64,000 nucleotides of DNA from contig JAZDSV010000007.1 in assembly GCA_036784855.1 (NCBI GenBank), positions 310,001-374,000 of the forward strand. Reading direction: 5' to 3'. Under the pieces are notes generated by a model. It worked only from the letters and a program-made list of their open reading frames with translations, did not search any database and was not told the origin of the DNA. Shown here piece by piece: positions 51,239 to 63,974 of the stretch. How positions within the stretch are numbered: the first letter of the stretch is position 1; the number at the start of each line of letters is the position of its first letter. The stretch is from Aphelidium insulamus. Lineage: Eukaryota > Aphelidiomycota > Aphelidea > Aphelidiaceae. A program made the translations under genes and the position numbers.

Positions 51239-54200
51239 ATGAGCAGGCGGGACGGTTGTTATGATAGGAGGCACACCAGCAAGAGGCCCGATGCCTCATA
51301 TGCCTCCTCTCGGCCGCATCGGTACTCACCTGCACCCTCACTCGCCTCCAATGCGGCTCCTCCTCCTGATGCAACGCAGTCATCATCCTGGATGGCTCCC
51401 TCCGCACATCAAGGCGTACGTCCAATGCTGGTGGTGGTGTCGCAACTGACCTCAGAGCAGTCGTTGACACCATGGACTCACAGTGCACCCGCATTCAATA
51501 ACAACTCCACGGAACCGCCGCAAACCCGGGCCTCACTGCCGCCACATCCCCCCCTACCTGCCGAGCAGACAGCGGGCAATACCCCGGGACATCTCCTCCG
51601 CCATCATGCCGAGTATGCTCCACACACCAACTCCCGCCGCGCTGCTCATGCTGCAATACCACGCCTGTCGCACAAGGCTGACTGGAAACTCCTGGTGGAC
51701 CCGATGTTGCCACGCGACACGCAGCTTACCGCGCACCACGCCAAGCCCAAAGAATCGATAATTAGGCGAAATGGCCACTCTGTTTCAGGGGTAAGTGTGT
51801 CGTGTGACAGTCATCGTGTTGTTTCCTCCGTGTTCCGTCTTCTCTATCTTTAATGCTACATATATTAATGTTATAGTTTCCCGACGCTGGCCCGCCCGCA
51901 GATCCGCGCCTAGATGCAACTCCGCCAGACACATTCTTATTTCAGCCAATTAAGTTTGACGTATGTACCCGTGCAAGTGTACTACACCCCATTGACGTAA
52001 TAGGTCGACGCCAACTGGGTTAGCGATTCCTTGCCGTCACCAGCGCTGTTTATCTCTGACCTGCCATCCAATATGACACACTACGAGATATCAAACATGC
52101 TGGCCAGGTTTGGTAAAATCGCCAGTGTCGACGTCGTTCGCGACCCTGCCAACGGCGCTAGCCTTGGCGCTGCGTGGGTTCTCTTCGAATTGTCTGCTGA
52201 TGATCACGACAGACGACGAGCATGGAAAGTTGCTGCATCGTGGGCAAAAAAGGCACACAAAGCTGCAAAGGATATCCGCACCGACTCTGGTCCCGTCACG
52301 ATAAAATTCGATCCTTTCGGCTACTATCTCGACATTTTTGTGCACGCTTTCCACGTTCAATCGGCGATTTTGGCCGGTACATAACCTATCATATTCGTTT
52401 GTGTTCTGCTTACGCGTATTTTAATGTTGCAGCGGCTGCGGAATCGGCGATAGAGCCGACCAGATTTTCAACTGTTGCCCCCGCCCACGCTTTCGTTCCC
52501 ATTGTCGACGACCAAGAACGTGCAAAAAGGTTCAACGTTGCACCGCAGTCTCGGACGTATCCAAGAGACAATCCATCCCCCAGAAGGCATCGCACAGGAT
52601 CCGATCGTCGATCAGACTCGCGCGAGTATCGTCGACCGCAAGGCAGCTATCGACGGGTGAGTTTATTCGGCACTTGTTGTTACTGATTAATACAGGAATT
52701 GAGTCCGCCTCCGCAACATCAAGAACCACATCACTATCATCAGGTGAGTCAATGTGCCACATTCGAGTTGTGCTCACTATATTGTTTAGCACCCAGAACT
52801 CTTTCAAGAACGTCGCACTGAGTCTCCACCTTCCCAGCCGGTCTCGACAGAGGTATGCGATGCATCTGCATCTCATCGCCTCAGCAACTTGTGCAGAATA
52901 GCAATGTCATTAAGAAACCACCGTGCTTCATGATATCGGTAACACAAGATACAATCAAGTTTTCTGCTTCTGCATTGATGCGCCACTTCTCTTCATTCCA
53001 TCCCAGCAAGGTTAGTCATCTGCATTGCTCCATCTCTATTTGAAAATTATCGTCTCAAAATGTGAAGACGTTCCGCGATGAAAGCAACTGGTACATTGAG
53101 TTTGAGTCAAAAGCAAACTGTTTGCAATGCTTTGACCATTTTGACAAGACATATTTTAGCAATGTTCTTCTGTCGCTCCGATTCCGCCCCATTGCGGTTG
53201 TCACTCCTCCTCGAATCGCTTCTCCTGTAGGCGATGTGCCATCTTCGTCTCCAGCGGCAGACTCCGCAATACCGGAATCACGAAGCAATGCCGGAATGAA
53301 CGGAACACAGCTTCTGGACGCAACCCATCAGTTGGTAAATGCAGACGTACTGGAAGTGCTTCGGCGCGACGTGCGCAGTCGCCTCCTTCCCGGCCTTATT
53401 CATGAATACCTGTCCGAGTGGTATCCGTCATATGTGGCGCAGCAGCGGTTGGAAGAAGCGCTCAGACTCAAGGCTGCTGAGGATGCACGGATACGACATG
53501 CGGCCGAGCTGGTAGCACGCCGTGAATTGGAGCGACAAAGACGTGACGCGGAAGCCAATGAGATCAAGTTGCAACAGCAAGAACGTGACGCAGAGATTAG
53601 AAAGAAGAAAAAACTGCTGAAGCGGAAATCAATCGATGAACACGCTGATAAAGATGCGGATGGGCCAAGTTTGGGTTCACGAAAGAGAATGAGCTCTTTA
53701 ACTGAGGAACATGACGAGGAAGCTGACAGTGCATCCGCGGCTATCGACGAGTCTCGCGACGAAATCGAGCCAGCAGAATCAATCCGCAGCACCTCTATTG
53801 TAGATATGGAAATTTCCGAGTCTGAAGACAACGCTATGGAGCTTGACAGTCAAGCTGAAGTGGACACTCGGCCGAACACTATTCGCGACCGATTAAAAGA
53901 TGTCGTTGTGGACATTTTTTGGGACGATAAATCGGAGCGTTTGTTGCGCTCTATCGATGAAGAAGATTTGCAATATCTTGTCGAGGAATTGCCGGCTGCC
54001 ATAAGCGGGGGTGCTGGTATCACGAATGGATTCTCAGCCGAGACGGGCGCTGTCAGTGAAGGTACGTGCTAATGCCACGGTGTCGTATCTTACCGAGGTT
54101 GTATAGATGTTCACGTCAGTTCTACCGGATCAGCGCGGTCGCAGGGGTACTACCGTATACCTGCGTCGGAAAAATCGAGATATCTTGCCCATCGCAACAA

Positions 54201-54875
54201 GGCTCTTGTCCAGGAGCAACTCTCGTTGCAAACCGCTCTAGTGGGCCCCAAGACGTCATCCAGACTAGCCCGCGCCGATCATCGACGACTGGTTGTAAGC
54301 ATTGAAGAAGTTAAGCAGACGACAAATTCGGACGTGCTCAAGTTCAACCAGCTGCAAGCGAGAAAGAAGCAGCTTCGATTTGCCAAGTCAGCCATTCACG
54401 ATTGGGGTCTTTTTGTGATGGAACCGGTGGACGCCAATGAAATGGTAATTGAGTATATTGGCGAAATTATCCGGCAGAAAGTTGCCGACTGCCGAGAAAG
54501 GGTTTACGAACGTATGGGAATTGGAAGCAGCTACCTGTTTCGTGTGGACGACGATACTATCATCGACGCCACCAAAACCGGCAACTTGGCCCGGTTTATC
54601 AATCACTCCTGTTCGGTGAGTTGCTCTTTTGCCGTCATATTCTGGCTAACTCGCTGTGCAGCCCAACTGCATCGCTCGTATAATAACTGTTGATAATCAA
54701 AAGAAAATTGTAATATATGCCGACAAGAAGATACAAGCGGGCGAGGAGATAACTTATGACTACGTAAGTCCTGGCCAGCAGATATGTTTGCCTAATGCCG
54801 CAGAAATTTCCACTCGAAGAGGAAAAGATACCTTGTTTATGTGGCTCGGAAGGTTGCCGTGGTACATTGAATTGA
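51239..54875 (+). CDS. SETD1: SET1-type histone H3K4 methyltransferase (COMPASS)
   Basis: Eleven exons: 51239-51790, 51877-51960, 52004-52376, 52433-52656, 52696-52743, 52790-52852, 52897-53010, 53068-54061, 54107-54615, 54662-54763, 54804-54875; 1044 aa. It is the catalytic subunit of COMPASS and methylates H3K4 at promoters. From the N-terminus: a Pro-rich region, [13 protein letters not shown], a first RRM ([16 protein letters not shown]), a second RRM-like region ([13 protein letters not shown]), a charged coiled coil with nuclear signals ([10 protein letters not shown]), the n-SET motif [12 protein letters not shown], the SET domain ([46 protein letters not shown]) and the post-SET cysteines CLCGSEGC. 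The second RRM-plus-SET layout matches SETD1A/B and Set1, not MLL. Confidence 0.94.
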
Positions 54876-54963
54876 TAATACAACACACGCATGATGTAAA
54901 TTGCAATATTTCAGTGAAAGCGACGACCGTTTAATTATAGAGTCAATTTGCCGTAAGCGACGC

Positions 54964-57900
54964 CTAGTAGCCATTGTACTGTGGCTGTTGCATGCCTCCA
55001 AAACCTGGTGCCGCATAACTACCGGTGTTTTGCATTTGATATCCGCCGTTTCCCCACGCGGGACCAGCAGTGAGCATTAGCGGCTGTCCTGGAAGTCCCA
55101 ACGGTGCCATGGCGCTCATTTCTACAAAAAGTAAGTATAATAATCAAGGCACGCCAAATATATCAACGCACCTTGTTTCTCCTTAATTTCCTCCTTCTGC
55201 GAGCGTTCCTGGTTCGCTTGCTCCAACTGATCCACTTTGCCAACATATTCGCGAGTGACCTGAATTACGTACGGCATGGCAAAGTCCAGCAGGCGGTGGC
55301 GCCATGCAATTTCCAACACCACATCAGGACGCAGTAGATCGTAGCAGATGTAAAGACATGCGGCAAAACTGTCTCTCAGGCCATTGTCCACAAAGAACGC
55401 GATCAACTCCTCGGCAACCTCGGAATCGCGAGATTCTGCCGCAGTTTCCATGGCGTCCTTGTAGAGCTTGTCCTGTTTCGACAGGGTGACCGACTGCTTC
55501 CAGCGACGGTTTTTCTGCAACAATCAGCTGATGCAAAACACATAGTAACTACCCTACCTTGTACAAGTGCGCCGATATGCGACGGAACTCGAGCAGCTCA
55601 TGCTTCTCCAAGCGCTGAGCCAAAGCGATGTTGTCGAAATTATCGTGATGGTCAATGGAGTCGCGAAGAGTCTTGTAATCTTCCTCAACAATAAGCAAGT
55701 CGTTGTACGCGCTGTTCACCGCGGCGTTGTTGACATTCTGCACGGCTACCAAGTACGGCTTGATCAACGGCAAGTTGTCGGTCTTTTGAAACAATTGCAC
55801 AACGCGAGAGTGGTCAATGCGGGGCGTCAAAACTGCCAGCAGGTCGCACAAGAGCAACGGCTGTTCGTCCACGTAAAAGCGCAGCGACTACGTGGTGCGA
55901 TTAGTAACATATATGACAACATATACGGCGCCACAACTTGCCTTGTAAAAGATCTCCACATTTGAAACCTTGACAATCACATCTTTAAACTGCTGGTGGT
56001 CAAAGGCCTCGGCAGAGTGGCCAATGATTGTCAGTGCAGCGTTATCGTACTCGTCGTACTGCACGTAGAGAAACACCAACTCTTTCCACAGGTGTGCCGC
56101 ATCGGCCGCGCGAATAACTTTGGGGATGTTGATGCGCGAGTAGTACAACTTCAAGTGGTCCATCAGCTTCTCGGTCTTGTACTTGGAGTACATGACCGCC
56201 AGTTCGGTGAACATTCCCATGTGGGCTCGCTCAAGCGACAAACCGGCTTCCAGTAGCTGGATGAGCTCATCAAAGAAGCCGCGGTACTCGTACAACCGAA
56301 TCAAATCGGCCAACTCTTCCGCATGAATGACCAAGTACAGACCGCAGATTTGAGCCAGGCGGAACTCTTGGTTCTCAACACACGCGACATTGACCTCCTT
56401 CCACACACGAGTGCTGTTTGCCTTGCGTGCACAGTCCACTGCCGACTGGAACTCATTCAGGTATACCAGAGTGGTGGCCAAACGTGCCCAGTTCGACACA
56501 CTATTGAAGAGGATCTTGGCTGCCTCGTACATTTTCTCCTCAAAGCAGCGCTCACCCACAATGGCGATCTGAGCGACATTCGGCGAATTGATAAACTCTT
56601 CCAAATCGGCAAGCCGGTTGACCTTGGCCAGAGCAAACACCAACTCGGACTCGACAGTCGGCTCACGGGCAGTTTTGCGGGCCATTTGCAAGTAGCGCAC
56701 TAGATCGTCAAACTTGTTCTCGCGGTTCGAAACGGCAATAACTTCGCCGTAATTTGTCGCGTCATCAGCGTGTATATACGAGTCCACAGCCTCCTTTAAT
56801 AGACCGGCGTCCAACTGCGCCTTTGCGAGCTTGCTCCAAACCGGCGGTTGGTTGCAGCGCTCAGCAAACTCGAATCCACGGTCAAGGCTCTTCAGATTGT
56901 CGAGCAGCACGGCAATAGCTTCCGCGTTGACTTCGTACTTTTTGTAGATGAAAAATGCCTCTTCAAACAGTTCAGCGCTGACGGCAATGCCCGCAATGTC
57001 CATGTAGTCAAACCCGTTCAGCTTGGTAACGTAGCCCAGAACGCGAGACGAATCGGCCTTGATGGCGGTCAAGATCAAAAGATTCTGCAAGTTGCGATTG
57101 TCGCTAAACACCGAATTCTCCAAAACAAGCTTCTCCAAGAGTTCGATCAACTCGGTCGGCAAGTCCGCCGCCATAAACGCCTTCACGGTGAGCGACACAT
57201 CCTCGGGGTCTTGTGATTCAGGAAGAGCCGTAGCCACCACTTGATCCACCAAGCTGCGACGATACTGGTTCTCTTGCGTCAAAACCATGGCCCACAGAGC
57301 TGGGTCGCGCTTCTTGACAAGATAACGCGCCTGGTGCTTAAACATGGAATTCTCGTTGGTCACTTGAATCAGTTCAGCGTCGCACTGTCCCTTCTGGTAC
57401 ACCACAAAGGCCAAGTATGGGTCACGCTTCTCGCAGTACTTTCCAATCAGGCGCGGGTCATACATCTGCAGGAAACGATCAGCCGTCATGCAGTATCAAT
57501 AAGATGAAAAAAGTACTCACATTGTTCTCCTTCAAGAACGCTTCGGGATTGTTGTTGGAGTCAATGTAAATCTTGGCGAGAGCGTTATACACGGCAACAT
57601 CCTGGGCTCCATCACGGATTCGAAGTTCCAAGAAGGGCAGCAGAAGCTTCAAGCGGTTGCGCTTCTCCACTTCTTCCACGAGCACATCGATCGGGATCGG
57701 ACTGCGCACAGAGAGAAGCAAGTTCTTGACGATCGTCTCGTCACAGTCAACATCCAACAGAGCGCCGATAACAGCGGGCGTGCGGCTCGGGTTAACCTTC
57801 TGCACGTAGATCTCAATGTACTTCGCCAAATTGTTCTGATACAGGTAGAGAACAAGGTCGTGGACGAAATCAAAGCGGTCACAAACAATAATCAGCGGCA

Positions 57901-60503
57901 ATTGGTCGGTCAGCTTGGCCTCCTATTATAAAAGTTAATATGGCGGTCGCACATGAGGTACAAGCAGTGAACTAACCTTCAAAAAGTTCTTGACCTTTTC
58001 GGCATCGTAGCAATTGCTCTCGCGGCAAATTCTCTCCACCTCCTTCAGCTGGCCAGTGCGGCACGCGGCCTGAATGTACTTGAAGTGCACAACAGGGTCC
58101 TGGCTAAAGTTGACAATCGATCCCAAGTAGTAGTAGAGACCCTCGAACGACTTGAAGCCCTCAAACATTTCAATTAGCTTGACGGCGCCGATTTGTTCCG
58201 TGTATTTGCTGGCAACTTGGACCACAATCTGCAAGTTCTGACGAATGTTGTTGGTCATCATTTCGCGCAAGCACTCCAACGACTGTTCCATGGACAGGCG
58301 ACCAAAGTAGTTTACCACCCACTCCGGGTTCAGAAGGTTGGTGTGGATAATGGTGCGCTTAATGTCGTAAATGTCGGTGTAGTGCTCCAGAGCACGCTGG
58401 AACAGACCGGCTTTCTCACACAGCGCTGCAATGCGGGCACGGTCGTAGTGAGTAAACATCTCATTGCCGAGAATGGCGTCGGCCACTTGAGGTGCTTGCA
58501 TCAAGTTCATCTCGAGCAGTTTGGTCTGCAAGTGTCCCTGCTCGGGCTTGTTGTCTTTCAGTGCATCGAGCAGGAAGGATGTAGCCTGTTGCACCATATT
58601 TTGTCCCAAAAATATGTCGACAATCTGTTCCAGATCGACACGGATCTCCGGATCGTTGACTACCAGCGAGGCAAACTCATTTCCCTTCTCCGGGTCCAAA
58701 CGCATGATGGTCTGCAGCAGGAACGTGTAGTCTGGCTGGAAACCGACCTTTTTGGCGTATAAAATAATCTTGGAGTACTGGCCAGTCTCGGCAAAGCACT
58801 GAATAACCTTGTTGGGAACATTTGCACGCAAGTACACCGACAGTGCCAGGGTCAAGTCGTGCTGCTTGACAATGTCACCCAACTCTTCGCTGCACTGCAG
58901 CTTGTCTTCCTTGAGCCACTTTTCCAACAGCTGCTTGCGGCCCTGAAGGAGCACGGGGCGAGCCAGCTCCAGCGTCTCGACCTTGTTCAGTGTACCCTTC
59001 TCCAGCAGGATGCCAAAGTACTGCAGAATGGGGGACAGCTGTCCCTGCTGTACAGGGATTTGCTTGAAGCGCTCAATAGTCTGCGGTGTACGCAAGATGC
59101 CCTAGAATATAAGTAAAATGATCATGCAGCATGATAACAACGCACCCGCGGGGAAGTTGCGGCAACCTTGGCGGCCTCTTGAAAGTTTCCTTGCTGAAAT
59201 AATTGCATGAAGCGAGTTGCGTAAATATCATCTGCGCCAGGCAAGTTGTTGCGCGACGCCAGACGAATGGCCAACTCGGCATTGTTCAGCGATTTAAGAA
59301 TGAAGGGAACAATGGTGGCTTCATCGACGCTCACAGAGAGAACCTACCGAGTCAGCACATGCACATAGAAACGAAAGCTGCTCACCTGTCCTTTGCGGTT
59401 AACGCCAATTAAGCCACTGGTGGGATCATAGTCAGCAGTAACGAAAATGGTGTCACCGCTGATACGGTTCATGTAGATGCATGCGCCCGTCTCCAAATCG
59501 TATAAATGAATGAAGCCATACTTGGTCACCAGGAAGATGACGTCATACTTTTTGCTAATCTGCATCGCCACCGGAAAATCATTCAGTGCCTCGGCGGGGA
59601 AAAAGACATCCACGGCCTTCTTGGTAAACGGCGGGTTGGGGTCCTTGTGGTCGATTTCAATGATGTGCAGCTTTGCGCCAGTGGTGGATCGGTTGGCGAA
59701 AGCAAAGACGCTGTACGGATGGGGTGCACCATCGATTTTAATCTCGGCAAAGCCACCAGCATGTCCCTCGATGGGCTGGCTGACATTTCGCTCTTTGCTA
59801 AAGAGCTGCATGGCGCCCACAACGCGGCCGGCCTGCAAAAATCAAATGTCAGAACGCAGATACCCATCAAATGAACGATAGTATAACTTGCCTGCGCCGA
59901 AATTCCAACCAGCAGTAGCCATTTCTCATCAGCGCTGGTGCGATAGTTGATAATTTGACAGCCGGTCAGCGAGGCGTGACGATCAAACACTTTGGCGGGC
60001 TGAGAATCGCCCTCCATGGACCAGTGGTAGACGGCGGTCTCGCTGACGATACCAACAGTGTTGACCGAAATCCACTTCCAGAACACCACATCCTCTGCCA
60101 TCAGGTGCGCCTTCACCTTGGCCTTCATTTCAATGTTGAAGATTTGCAGCTGGCGGCCGGCTGGACAACAGTTTACATATAGATATGAACATCTCATTTG
60201 ACACACCTTTGAGCGCAATAACCTTGGATACGGGGTTCATGATGGCCGAGTCGGCGGTGATGGGGCGGCGGATAAGGTTGGTCGGGTCGGCCATGTCAAT
60301 GATGACCACCTGGTTCTGCTCGCCAACCTTTTCACGGACGCAGATGAACCGGTCCGACTCCATGGTCAGGGTGTTGAACCCAATGTTGGCCGCATTAATC
60401 CCCAGCGATTGCAGCTGTACACATGTCAGTGTGGAGAAGGGCCGAGAGGAGTGTAGCTTGCCTGTAGGTGCTCCTGGAACTTGATGGGAATAAGCTCGCC
60501 CAT
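54964..60503 (-). CDS. CLTC: Clathrin heavy chain
   Basis: Eleven exons on the minus strand, ~1690 aa, full length. It forms the triskelion of clathrin coats at plasma membrane, Golgi and endosomes. The seven-blade terminal domain opens with [19 protein letters not shown] and contains [17 protein letters not shown] and YLYDLETG-type [18 protein letters not shown]. The leg repeats are intact ([57 protein letters not shown]), and the QLMLTAGP-like tail reads [12 protein letters not shown], ending QQPQYNGY. Introns 60415-60461, 59833-59891 and 55888-55941 have GC donors; at each the conserved protein is continuous only when the GC border is used. The Met at 60503 sits in the expected place. Confidence 0.97.
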
Positions 60504-61458
60504 TGTGTAGACTGCGTAGAGTGCAGTTGTTGTGTGTGTAGCAGAATGTGCGTGTGTGCGTGCGTGTGAGAGGTGCGGCACAGAGAGCTGGCGCGGCGCT
60601 GAACGAGACGGAGACGACGACGACAGCGACGGTGTGGAAGCAACAATCAGAGTTAGAAAGCCCGGTCAAACAATGGCGCGGTGGTTTGTTTGCGCCTTAT
60701 TAAGCCAACATGAATTATGCGGCTACATACATAAATATCATCAACCGACGGCTTAAAGCTGGCCGCTGAATATTTGTGATTCAAGTGAGAAATCTCAGTT
60801 CAATAAATTTCTACCGCGCATGTCATGTTTGAATGTTTGGTCATTCCAAAGTCAGCTACCAGTAGAGTGGATGTCGTCCGCCTATTGCGACGCCGGCAGT
60901 GTCGCCGTTTTAGGTGCGTAATCGGCCCAAACTTAATTAACAGACTTAACACAGCAATGCACTGCCTTAAAATGTGACGGATGTACAATGGTTTCAGTTC
61001 GAGGCCCAATGAGGATTTCTCTTAAGTACTTTGTATTACTTGTACATACGACCTTAAAGCTCACCTTAAGTCTCGCAATAAAAAAAGGGGCTTAATGTCA
61101 AAATTATCTTCCTTAATTTTGCTTACATGTGACGCCTTTCAATCGCGTCGAAGGAACCTCATAATGCAATACTACGAATTCCTGTTTCGTGCGCTACCAT
61201 TTTGAGACCGATTTCTGAAATTTCATTTAAGCTTAAGTTTGGGCACAACGCCAACTCGACGGCTGATAACTGAGAATTAATCCTAATGCTCTTGTATCCG
61301 CAATACTGATCATATTTGACATTTTTTTCGCTTGCTGGGTGAAGTATTACGTATCACGATATAAGGTCAGGAAATGTTGCGCAGGCAACCTTAACCGGTT
61401 TGTCAGCCTCTCTCGTTGTAGCCGCGGTTCCTATCTCTCAACTTGTCTATTTGCTGTT
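60504..61458. other. Gene-free stretch, clathrin promoter side
   Basis: Nearly 950 bases. The first ~150 bases upstream of clathrin hold GTGTGTGCGTG and GACGACGA low-complexity tracts. The rest is AT-rich; I found no domain or RNA gene. An undetected 5' exon of the downstream subtilase could lie here. Confidence 0.5.
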
Positions 61459-62367
61459 ATGGCATCGTTGTACGACCTCTGCAAGAGCATCAAGCTACTT
61501 CTGAATGTACGGCAAAGAATCACCGTTGCAGTATTTGATACCGGTTACTCGATGCCATCGGATGCGAATGAAAACGACTTCACGTATTATCCGGGAAGTG
61601 ATAAAGGCGATGTTGACCCGTTCCGCCATGGTACAACCGTGACGGAAATCATCCGAAGATATGGGATGTTGGAGAATGAAACTCTACCGAATGAAATATT
61701 CAAATTTGTGATAATTCCATGCCTGGATGACGAGCTTAAATGTGACCGCAGCACATTAATCGGCGGGTTGGAGTATGTTCTTAGCGATTGTAGTGTTGAC
61801 ATTATTTCGATGTCACTTGCGGCAGAAGTAAACGAAGAATTATATCGGCTGATACAACGTGCGCTAGCTAACGGGATAATCGTTATCGCTGCTGCTTCTA
61901 ATAATGGACGGGTTACTCGCCATACCATTGGCTATCCCGCAGCGTACGGTGGAACGATTTGCGTTGGAATGCACGATTCCCATGGACAAGCCCATCCAGT
62001 GTCCGCTGTGGGCAGAGAAATGGATTTTTTGGCGTCGGGGACGATTGCGGACAATGAAGAAACGGTCGATGATGAAGATATTGGCACTTCCTTTGCCGCC
62101 CCCAGAATTACTGCTTTATGTGGTCTGATTCTGTCTTTCGATCGACAATCTAAAAGGAAGTGCATTGAAAATACGGCTGATATGCGTGAAGTCCTGAAAG
62201 AGATGTCATCGAGTCCGGGACACCACGACATCGTTCGCGGCTATGGCAATCTGGACCCTACGCGAATTTTTGGCCCCTATTCCATGCGCGAACCAGCCAC
62301 ATTTGAGTCAAAGTCAGCAGTTGCAATGCGTCTCCGCAAAATAGTTCGTCGCGTCAGTGAACCATGA
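61459..62367 (+). CDS. Small intracellular subtilase-like protease, copy 1
   Basis: A single-exon model of 302 aa from MASLYDLCKS; an in-frame Met at 61339 exists but the extra sequence looks non-coding. The S8 triad is complete: Asp27 in VAVFDTG, His57 in FRHGTTV, Ser211 in IGTSFAAPR, with the oxyanion Asn in AAASNNGR. No signal peptide or propeptide is visible and there are few cysteines, so a cytosolic protease is likely. The region YPAAYGGTICVG is typical of the family. It is clearly paralogous to the next locus (shared NTADMRE, SPGHH, GYG.LDP). The substrate is unknown. An upstream exon carrying a recognition domain, as in copy 2, may be missing from this model. Confidence 0.75.
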   Translation: MASLYDLCKSIKLLLNVRQRITVAVFDTGYSMPSDANENDFTYYPGSDKGDVDPFRHGTTVTEIIRRYGMLENETLPNEIFKFVIIPCLDDELKCDRSTLIGGLEYVLSDCSVDIISMSLAAEVNEELYRLIQRALANGIIVIAAASNNGRVTRHTIGYPAAYGGTICVGMHDSHGQAHPVSAVGREMDFLASGTIADNEETVDDEDIGTSFAAPRITALCGLILSFDRQSKRKCIENTADMREVLKEMSSSPGHHDIVRGYGNLDPTRIFGPYSMREPATFESKSAVAMRLRKIVRRVSEP

Positions 62368-62497
62368 GCATATCGTGTTCAATATATTGCACAATAATTG
62401 TGTTGACCTTGACCGAACCGAACTTTCGTTATTGCATAAGGCGTCAGCAGCCGGTCCACGCGCGGCTAGCATCAGTTCTAATCTGTACCAATGGAAC

Positions 62498-63974
62498 ATG
62501 CTGGCAGTAAGTTTATTTACGAGCCATCTCAAGACGCAATCGTTAACTAGCTACGAGGCGGCCTAGAATTCGTGATGCCTGAATCAGGCTCTGCGAAATG
62601 CTTCGAAACTAAGAAGGGCTTGCAGCTGAATGCCAGGCTGGAATTGCTTGACTTATCACAAAACCGGAATCACTGGCTGGAGTTCGCCTCGCACTTACCC
62701 GAATGCAACAAGATGGTTGCCCCTCCGAGGCTACGATATCAAGAATTGCCTACCTTCCTGAATGAGACGAGTGACGCATTTGCAAAAGGTCTCGTGGAGC
62801 TCGATTTTAGCTTCTGCCACTTTCAAATATGCGACAGGTCGTTGTCAGATGCACTAACTCGATTCAAGTCATTGAAGGTCTTAAAAGTCCCTTCTGCGGG
62901 ATTTTTTCATTTTGACGATCTCCGTTCGATGGCAGAACAAATTTCGGCATGTCGCGATCTATGCTGGAATCACCGCCAGCTTCGAACTCCACGATTTGGA
63001 AACATTGGATAACGTTTGGCACTTTAAACATTCGCAACAAGCTCAGCAGTGCAGTGATCGCCTCCATACCTATAAGAGTACTCACGCCACGTCAGTTCCT
63101 GTTGCCAAAGGTGAGCTACAATATTCAAATCCGTTCGATAATCAATACGAATGCTTAACTAAGCGCATAAAGCAAATGGGAAAGGCGATAAACATTGCAA
63201 TATTCGATTCGGGTCTTAACAATTACGAGCAAGTGGCTGCTGGCGAGCGAGTGCAATATCTCAACTTGGTCAATCATCCCGGTATGGACACCAGTGGGAA
63301 TGGGACCAAAGTGGTGCAGTTAATTGATCGATTTGACGGCAAGAAGATGTTCAAGTATCAGATCGTTAAATATTTGGATGATGCCGGCAAATGTGACAAA
63401 GGGAGCCTCATTAACGGCCTGCAAAATATTCTCGATTCGCCAGATAAGCCTGATATAGTATTGCTACCGGCAATTGCAGCTGGCAATCGCGAACTTTACT
63501 GTCTTGTGCGAAAGGTATTGGCATCAGATATCATTGTTGTTGCTGCGGCTCGTTCCAGCAACAATAAGACTTTTACCAAGGCCATTGGATATCCAGCCGC
63601 ATACGGGGGGCTTATTTGTGTCGACGCGCATGACGAGCATGGCATAGCTACGAAGAAAAATTCAGTTGGCCGCGAATTGGACTTTTTGGCGAGTGATGAG
63701 GACTCCAAAATTTGACAGCATTTCTTTTGCCGCTGCTCGAGTCACAGCGCTGTGTGCTTTGGTCCTTCTCTTCGACCGACAAGGAGTCAGTCGAACCATT
63801 CGTAATACTGCTGATATGCGCGAGATTTTGCTAAGTATTTCTGAAAGTCCTGGCCACCACAGGACGGTTAGCGGATATGGCTGCTTGGATCCTGGGAAGC
63901 TGTTTGACCATAGAGATCCTGATGAAGAGGTTCGAAGCCAAATGAAAGCAGTTTTGGATTATCGCAATACTTGA
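62498..63974 (+). pseudogene. Subtilase-like copy 2 with LRR-like leader; frame-broken
   Basis: A 44-nt intron (62507-62550, GTAAGT donor) joins a small exon to 62551 onward. The N-part has ARLELLDLSQNRNHWLEFAS, then FAKGLVELDFSFCHF and FKSLKVLKV, which look like leucine-rich repeats; a Death-fold helix pair is a weaker reading. Around 62940-62960 the frame must shift to reach the protease part (INIAIFDSG ... AIGYPAAYGGLICVDAHDEH). Near 63700 it must shift again to reach ISFAAARVTALCALVLLF and NTADMREILLSIS. No intron of acceptable length explains either shift. The catalytic His is replaced (SGNGTKV where copy 1 has RHGTTV) and the GT before the Ser is lost. I read it as a decaying or non-catalytic copy; sequence error is the alternative. 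It ends at 63974, near the window edge. Confidence 0.6.
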
